Part shown: one piece after another, positions 60,308-64,000 of the stretch | Numbering within the stretch: position 1 is the first letter of the stretch | Layout of the letters: every line of letters starts with the position of its first letter | NCBI RefSeq assembly: GCF_000092305.1 | Contig: NC_014122.1 | Coordinates: 1 to 64,000 of the forward strand | DNA from: Methanocaldococcus infernus ME | Lineage (GTDB): Archaea; AGJL01; Methanococci; Methanococcales; Methanocaldococcaceae | Length of the DNA: 64,000 bases | Direction: 5' to 3' | The notes under the pieces: generated by a model | Database searches by the model: none | Told to the model about the DNA's origin: nothing | Seen by the model: the letters and a program-made list of their open reading frames with translations, nothing else | Position numbers and translations under genes: made by a program

Positions 60308-61495
60308 ATGAAAATGAATATTCCTGAGGTTCCTCAGATATATTCAAGAATCTGTCATTTGAATGAGGTGTCTTATCCTCTCTCTATTGTCTTAGCTATA
60401 GAAAGAGCTTATAGTATTAAGGTTCCTAAGGAAGCTGAAATTATAAGGGAGATAGGCTTATTGGGAGAGAGAATCTACAGTAATGCTGTAAAGCTTGAAC
60501 CTTTCACTAACACTAAAGACTTTATCTTACTTGGAAAATTTATTAGAGAAATAACCTTAGGTTATAAAGCTGGAAACTTAACTGTTGGAGGCTTATATAT
60601 AAATTTAACTAAAAAAGATAAAGAATTTTTAAAGAAGGCTGTAGATGAAGGGATAAAGAAGATAAATTATGATTTTATAGAGCTTGTTGAAGAGAGGAAG
60701 AAGAAGCTTAATTACAATGACTTGGAGTTAGTCACAGCCTATAAATTTGACCCTAAAAAGGTTAATGGTTATCTATATAATAACTCAATAGTTTATAGTG
60801 GAGCCTTAGCAAGGATGTATTATTATTGGAGAATAGATAGTAAAAACTTATTGGACATTTTATCAGCAAGGATGATAGAGATTGAGTTCTGCCTTGAGAG
60901 AATTAAAGAATTGTTAAGGTTAGTTAGAGGAAAAGAGATTTATAATTACTTCAAAGACTTCAAGGGAAAAAGGGTAGGAAGAGCTGTTATAGAAGGTGGA
61001 GAGAGCTTAATTTACACAAGAGTTTTACTAAAGGATGGTAAGCTCTTTAATATAGATATATTAAGTGGAGAAGACTTTAACAAGATGGTTAACCTTAAGT
61101 TAGATGAATATGGAAGAAAAATTTTAGGCTTTTGTGAGAGATGCCACTATAAGGTTAAGGCTATAAACTGTGGCTACTGTGAATATCTCTGTAACAAGGT
61201 TGAAGCTAAGTACTATAGAAAGATGAAAGAGATTAAGCTAATTGGAAGAGCTTTACATATTAGTGAAAAGGTTGATGGAAAAAATATTATTGCTGTTGGC
61301 TCTTGTGCCTGTGATGGTAGAGTTGTTGGTTATAAAGATGCTTTAACAGAGTGTTATAAAAAAGTTAATGCTAACTATTACTTAAGAGCTTGTCCTCCTT
61401 GCTTGGAAGAGTTAGAGAAAGTGGTAGAAGCTGTCATAAAAAAGGACAAATTTATTATTGATAGTTACTTAGTTCTTAGGAATTATATGAACTAA
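60308..61495 (+). CDS. [NiFe]-hydrogenase-like fusion protein with altered active-site motif
   Basis: 395 residues. Residues 10-62 align without gaps to the hydrogenase large-subunit L1 region: SRICHLNEVSYPLS and AIERAYSIKVPKEAEIIREI, where the usual RxCxxC...H has only the first Cys (C16); the second is Asn and the His is Tyr. VIEGGESLIYTRVLLKDGK (228-246) matches the large-subunit EAPRG region. CERCH at 276-280 may equal the second CxxC, though DP is missing; CGYCEYLC follows. The last 70 residues (GSCACDGRVVG near 331, ACPPCLEEL near 361) resemble a small-subunit/NuoB motif. I read it as a degenerate large-plus-small-type fusion. Function unknown; catalytic hydrogenase activity is unlikely. 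Confidence 0.6.
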   Translation: MKMNIPEVPQIYSRICHLNEVSYPLSIVLAIERAYSIKVPKEAEIIREIGLLGERIYSNAVKLEPFTNTKDFILLGKFIREITLGYKAGNLTVGGLYINLTKKDKEFLKKAVDEGIKKINYDFIELVEERKKKLNYNDLELVTAYKFDPKKVNGYLYNNSIVYSGALARMYYYWRIDSKNLLDILSARMIEIEFCLERIKELLRLVRGKEIYNYFKDFKGKRVGRAVIEGGESLIYTRVLLKDGKLFNIDILSGEDFNKMVNLKLDEYGRKILGFCERCHYKVKAINCGYCEYLCNKVEAKYYRKMKEIKLIGRALHISEKVDGKNIIAVGSCACDGRVVGYKDALTECYKKVNANYYLRACPPCLEELEKVVEAVIKKDKFIIDSYLVLRNYMN

Positions 61496-61651
61496 ATCTT
61501 TTTTATTTACTCTTTTATTTAAAGATTTAAATTAATTGCTTCAAATGATAACCCATAAAACCGAAATATTTAAATAATAAATGGTGTATTATAGTAAAGT
61601 TAAAAACTTATTAAGGAATTGATATTAAACAAAAAATAAATAGGTGAGAAG
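61496..61651. promoter_or_regulatory. Promoter region of the arsR-type gene
   Basis: 156 bases without a gene. AAATATTTAAATAATAAAT near 61565-61583 is an AT-rich partial palindrome with a TATA-like core and could be promoter plus operator for an autoregulating ArsR protein. GGTGAG precedes the ATG. Confidence 0.35.
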
Positions 61652-61927
61652 ATGGATATGGAGAAATTTGAAAGAGCTGCTGAAATCTTTAAAGCCTTTG
61701 GAGACCCAACAAGGTTAATGATATTAAAGTTATTAGCTGAGAATGGAAGTATGTGTGTTTGTAAGATTATAGATGAGCTAAAGAAGCCACAGCCAACTAT
61801 ATCTCATCACTTAAACATCTTAAAGAAGGCAGGAATTGTTAAAGCAAGGAAGGAAGGAACTTGGAACTATTACTATATAGTTAATGATAAGGTTAAAGAG
61901 ATCATAAAGTTGGTTGATGAGTTATAA
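61652..61927 (+). CDS. ArsR family metal-sensing repressor
   Basis: 91 residues. Winged helix with ALGDPTR-type FKAFGDPTRLMILKLL near 13-28 and recognition helix QPTISHHLNILKKAG near 50. SMCVCKI near 33 carries the CVC metal or metalloid ligands of the classical ArsR site. One-base overlap with the B12-radical SAM gene suggests it controls that gene and perhaps the next. Confidence 0.88.
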   Translation: MDMEKFERAAEIFKAFGDPTRLMILKLLAENGSMCVCKIIDELKKPQPTISHHLNILKKAGIVKARKEGTWNYYYIVNDKVKEIIKLVDEL

Positions 61928-63222
61928 TGATCTCCATAATATACCCAAACTCTTTTAAGGCTGGAATAGCTTGTCTTGCTACTCATATCTTACTAACCCA
62001 CCTTTCTAAGTTTGGCTATAATGTTGGAGCTTACTTCTTAGAGAATTATCATTTAGTTAGGGGAGCATCTACTATTTTCATAACCTTACAGTATGAAAAT
62101 GACTATTTTAATGCTATAAAAATTATTAGAGAGTTAAGAGAGAAAAATCCCAATGCCCTCTTTGTAGCTGGGGGACCTTGTGTAATGGAAAATTTACACC
62201 CTCTTGAAGACTTTTTTGATGTTTTTATAGTTGGGGAAATTGAGGATAGTGATGTAATGGACAAAGTTGTGAGAAGAGATTTTTCAGATAGTTGTTTATA
62301 TATCCCAAATAAAACTAAGAAGGTTAAAAAGATTTATCCTAAGAGGTTAGGAATTGAAGATTATCCTATAAAGCAGATGACTCATGAGAAAGGAGCTTAT
62401 GGAAAAGCCTTTCTCTTAGAGATTGGAAGAGGTTGTCCAAGAAGATGTAGATTTTGCTTAGCAAGAGCTATTTATTATCCTCCAAGGTTTAGAAAGTTAG
62501 ATGATCTCATATACTTAGCTGAGAGAGGGGTTAAAGAAAGTAAGGTTAATAAAGTGGCTCTAATAGCTCCATCTGTTGGAGACTATAAGTATATTGTTGA
62601 GCTCTGTAACTATTTAAATGAGCTAAATGTTCAGATATCTCCAAGCTCTTTAAGGGCTGACACAATAACAGATGACTTATTAAGAGCTTTGAAGTTAAAA
62701 ACCCTAACCATAGCTCCAGAGGCTGGGAGTGAGAGGTTAAGAGAGTATATAAGGAAAGATATTAGCTTAGAAGATATAAGGAATGCTATAGAGTTGGCTA
62801 AGAAACATGGGATTGAGAAGGTTAAGCTCTACTTTATGGTTGGAATTCCAACAGAAACTGAGGATGATATTAAAGAGCTTATCTCTCTATGTGAAAGTAT
62901 AAAAAAAGAGTTTAGAAAGGTTGAAATTACTATAAATCCTCTAATCCCCAAGCCACATACAGATTTTGAAAATGTACCCTTTGATATAGAAAGTAAGAGG
63001 AAGATAAGGTTTATTGAAAAAAATTTAAAAAATGTTAAGGTTGAGTATGAAAACTTTAACTCCATGCTTTCCCAGGCTGTACTTGCAAGAGGTGATAAAA
63101 AGTTAGGAAACTACTTAAAAATATCAAAAAATTACTCTGAATTTGTAAGATATTTAAAGAGAGACAAGGTTCTTGATGAATACTTAAAAGGACTTAAAGC
63201 AAAGACAGAGATGGAACTATGA
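61927..63222 (+). CDS. B12-binding radical SAM protein
   Basis: 431 residues. N-terminal cobalamin-binding Rossmann-like domain (1-about 130; [11 protein letters not shown]), then the radical SAM cluster motif [13 protein letters not shown] near 168 and the barrel with [16 protein letters not shown] and [13 protein letters not shown]. Substrate unknown; members of this group methylate or rearrange unactivated carbons. The ATG overlaps the arsR stop; its stop overlaps the next gene by 4 bases. Confidence 0.88.
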   Translation: MISIIYPNSFKAGIACLATHILLTHLSKFGYNVGAYFLENYHLVRGASTIFITLQYENDYFNAIKIIRELREKNPNALFVAGGPCVMENLHPLEDFFDVFIVGEIEDSDVMDKVVRRDFSDSCLYIPNKTKKVKKIYPKRLGIEDYPIKQMTHEKGAYGKAFLLEIGRGCPRRCRFCLARAIYYPPRFRKLDDLIYLAERGVKESKVNKVALIAPSVGDYKYIVELCNYLNELNVQISPSSLRADTITDDLLRALKLKTLTIAPEAGSERLREYIRKDISLEDIRNAIELAKKHGIEKVKLYFMVGIPTETEDDIKELISLCESIKKEFRKVEITINPLIPKPHTDFENVPFDIESKRKIRFIEKNLKNVKVEYENFNSMLSQAVLARGDKKLGNYLKISKNYSEFVRYLKRDKVLDEYLKGLKAKTEMEL

Positions 63223-63962
63223 TTCCAAAATCTCATCCAAGATATGAATCTTTAATGAAGAGAGAGAAAATTATAGAGTTCTTTGAAAGGGGAATCTTAG
63301 CCAAGGCTGGGCTTATAGCCCATGGTAGAGGAGAGGCTTTTGACTACATAATAGGAGAGAGAACAACTGAATATGCTCTAAAATCTATAAAGGCTGCAGC
63401 CTCTCTTTTAATATTATCTAAAAAGCCAGTTATAAGTGTCAATGGAAACACCATAGCCTTAGCCTTTAACCATGTAATTGAGCTTTCTAAGTTGTTAAAC
63501 TGTCCAATTGAAGTTAATCTATTTTATAAAACTGAAGAGAGGTTAAGAGCAATAAAAAAATTCTTTGATGAGAATAAAGAAGAATTAGAAGGTATTAAAA
63601 TTAATTTTGGAGGCTCCTATATAATCCCAAACTTGGAAAGTAATAGAAGGTTTGTTTCAGAAGACTTTTATTATTCTGACACTGTCTTAGTCCCATTAGA
63701 AGATGGAGACAGGGCTGAAGCTCTAATTAAGATGGGAAAAAAAGTAATTACTATTGATCTAAATCCATTGTCAAGGACTTCAAGAGTATCCACTATTACA
63801 ATAGTTGATGAGATAACAAGGGCTATGCCTTTGTTGGTTAGGTATGTAAAAACCTTAAGTAGAAAAGAGGCTGAAGACATTTTAAAGAGCTATGACAATA
63901 AGAAAAATTTGGAAGATATTTTAAAATATATGAGTGAAAGGTTGGCTAAACTGAAATTATAA
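63219..63962 (+). CDS. 4-phosphopantoate--beta-alanine ligase (phosphopantothenate synthetase)
   Basis: 247 residues of the archaeal COG1701/DUF137 type. [16 protein letters not shown] at the start, [14 protein letters not shown] near 36, SVNGNTIAL near 75, and [14 protein letters not shown]-like [17 protein letters not shown] near 160. Joins 4-phosphopantoate and beta-alanine in archaeal coenzyme A synthesis. Beta-alanine may come from MfnA (47868). Confidence 0.9.
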   Translation: MIPKSHPRYESLMKREKIIEFFERGILAKAGLIAHGRGEAFDYIIGERTTEYALKSIKAAASLLILSKKPVISVNGNTIALAFNHVIELSKLLNCPIEVNLFYKTEERLRAIKKFFDENKEELEGIKINFGGSYIIPNLESNRRFVSEDFYYSDTVLVPLEDGDRAEALIKMGKKVITIDLNPLSRTSRVSTITIVDEITRAMPLLVRYVKTLSRKEAEDILKSYDNKKNLEDILKYMSERLAKLKL

Positions 63963-64000
63963 CCTCTTTATCCAAAAATTTAATTTTCTCTCCTTCAATT
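63946..64000 (-). CDS. 3' end of a gene running off the window
   Basis: On the minus strand an open frame enters from beyond 64000 and reads [16 protein letters not shown] before a TAG at 63946-63948. It overlaps the end of the phosphopantothenate synthetase gene by 17 bases, the same convergent overlap seen twice elsewhere here. Too short to identify. Confidence 0.45.
   Translation of the reverse strand, partial: IEGEKIKFLDKEVIISV

Overview
The window is chromosomal DNA of a hyperthermophilic, hydrogenotrophic methanogen of the order Methanococcales, most likely Methanocaldococcus. The sequence is AT-rich and poor in CG outside mobile elements, RNA genes and CRISPR repeats. GGTGA ribosome binding sites are common, TTG and GTG starts occur, and the gene set is archaeal-methanogen: mevalonate kinase, archaeal HMG-CoA synthase, CarS, BpsA, AroA', RibL, MfnA, a CfbC-like protein, GAPOR, CDC48, FtsZ. 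Several gene orders recall M. jannaschii; the nif cluster and small differences suggest a relative such as M. infernus. That species guess is inference. Layout: 0.1-2.2 kb holds ATP sulfurylase overlapping a DHH phosphatase (putative sulfate assimilation). 2.4-3.2 kb is a decayed IS5-like element abutting a remnant CRISPR leader with one degenerate repeat. 3.3-6.5 kb is phoU-pstBAC without pstS. 6.6-15.2 kb is housekeeping: HypA, CarS, homoserine dehydrogenase, a RecJ-like protein, a Na/Ca exchanger, branched polyamine synthase, a hexose-phosphate mutase, AroA', and two tiny cysteine/glycine-arginine-rich proteins. 15.4-18.9 kb carries a membrane-anchored protein, two polysaccharide polymerase-like membrane proteins and a DUF166 protein. 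18.9-23.5 kb is a complete CUT1-type sugar ABC transporter, unusual in an autotroph. 23.6-25.5 kb has a nucleotidyltransferase, mevalonate kinase and tRNA-Thr(GGU). 25.7-29.6 kb is an island bounded by two IS4-type (YREK) element copies in inverted orientation, enclosing a cell-surface protein and a truncated gene. 29.6-36.8 kb is the nitrogen fixation operon nifH-I1-I2-D-K-(three unusual genes)-E on the minus strand. Two GGAA-N6-TTCC (NrpR-type) operators lie at its promoter and a third lies inside it; nifN and nifX are not present here. 36.9-40.8 kb has a double zinc-ribbon protein, CDC48 and a secreted deacetylase-like protein. 40.86-41.38 kb is a T-rich leader followed by a two-repeat CRISPR array. 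41.5-43.0 kb is an ODP-type diiron sensor gene overlapping a soluble methyl-accepting signalling protein, with no other chemotaxis gene in view. 43-51.9 kb is biosynthesis: an HD phosphodiesterase, a glycosyltransferase, an AI-2E-type transporter, RibL, PdxT, RNA ligase, MfnA, a NifH-like CfbC candidate, NIF3, BirA and CbiJ. A strikingly GC-rich, foldable ~70 nt element follows at 51.93-51.99 kb, next to ftsZ. 53.2-57.2 kb is the start of the mevalonate pathway (HTH regulator, HMG-CoA synthase, an inserted ATPase, thiolase). 57.3-64 kb has GAPOR, ArgC, a [NiFe]-hydrogenase-like fusion protein with altered ligands, ArsR, a B12-radical SAM protein, phosphopantothenate synthetase and the edge of one more gene. 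The most notable points are the three extra genes, HypC-like protein and internal operator in the nif operon; the ODP-MCP pair; the hydrogenase-like fusion; the GC-rich RNA candidate; the sat-DHH pair; and the CRISPR remnants. All functional calls rest on motif reading and memory of families; no database search was run.
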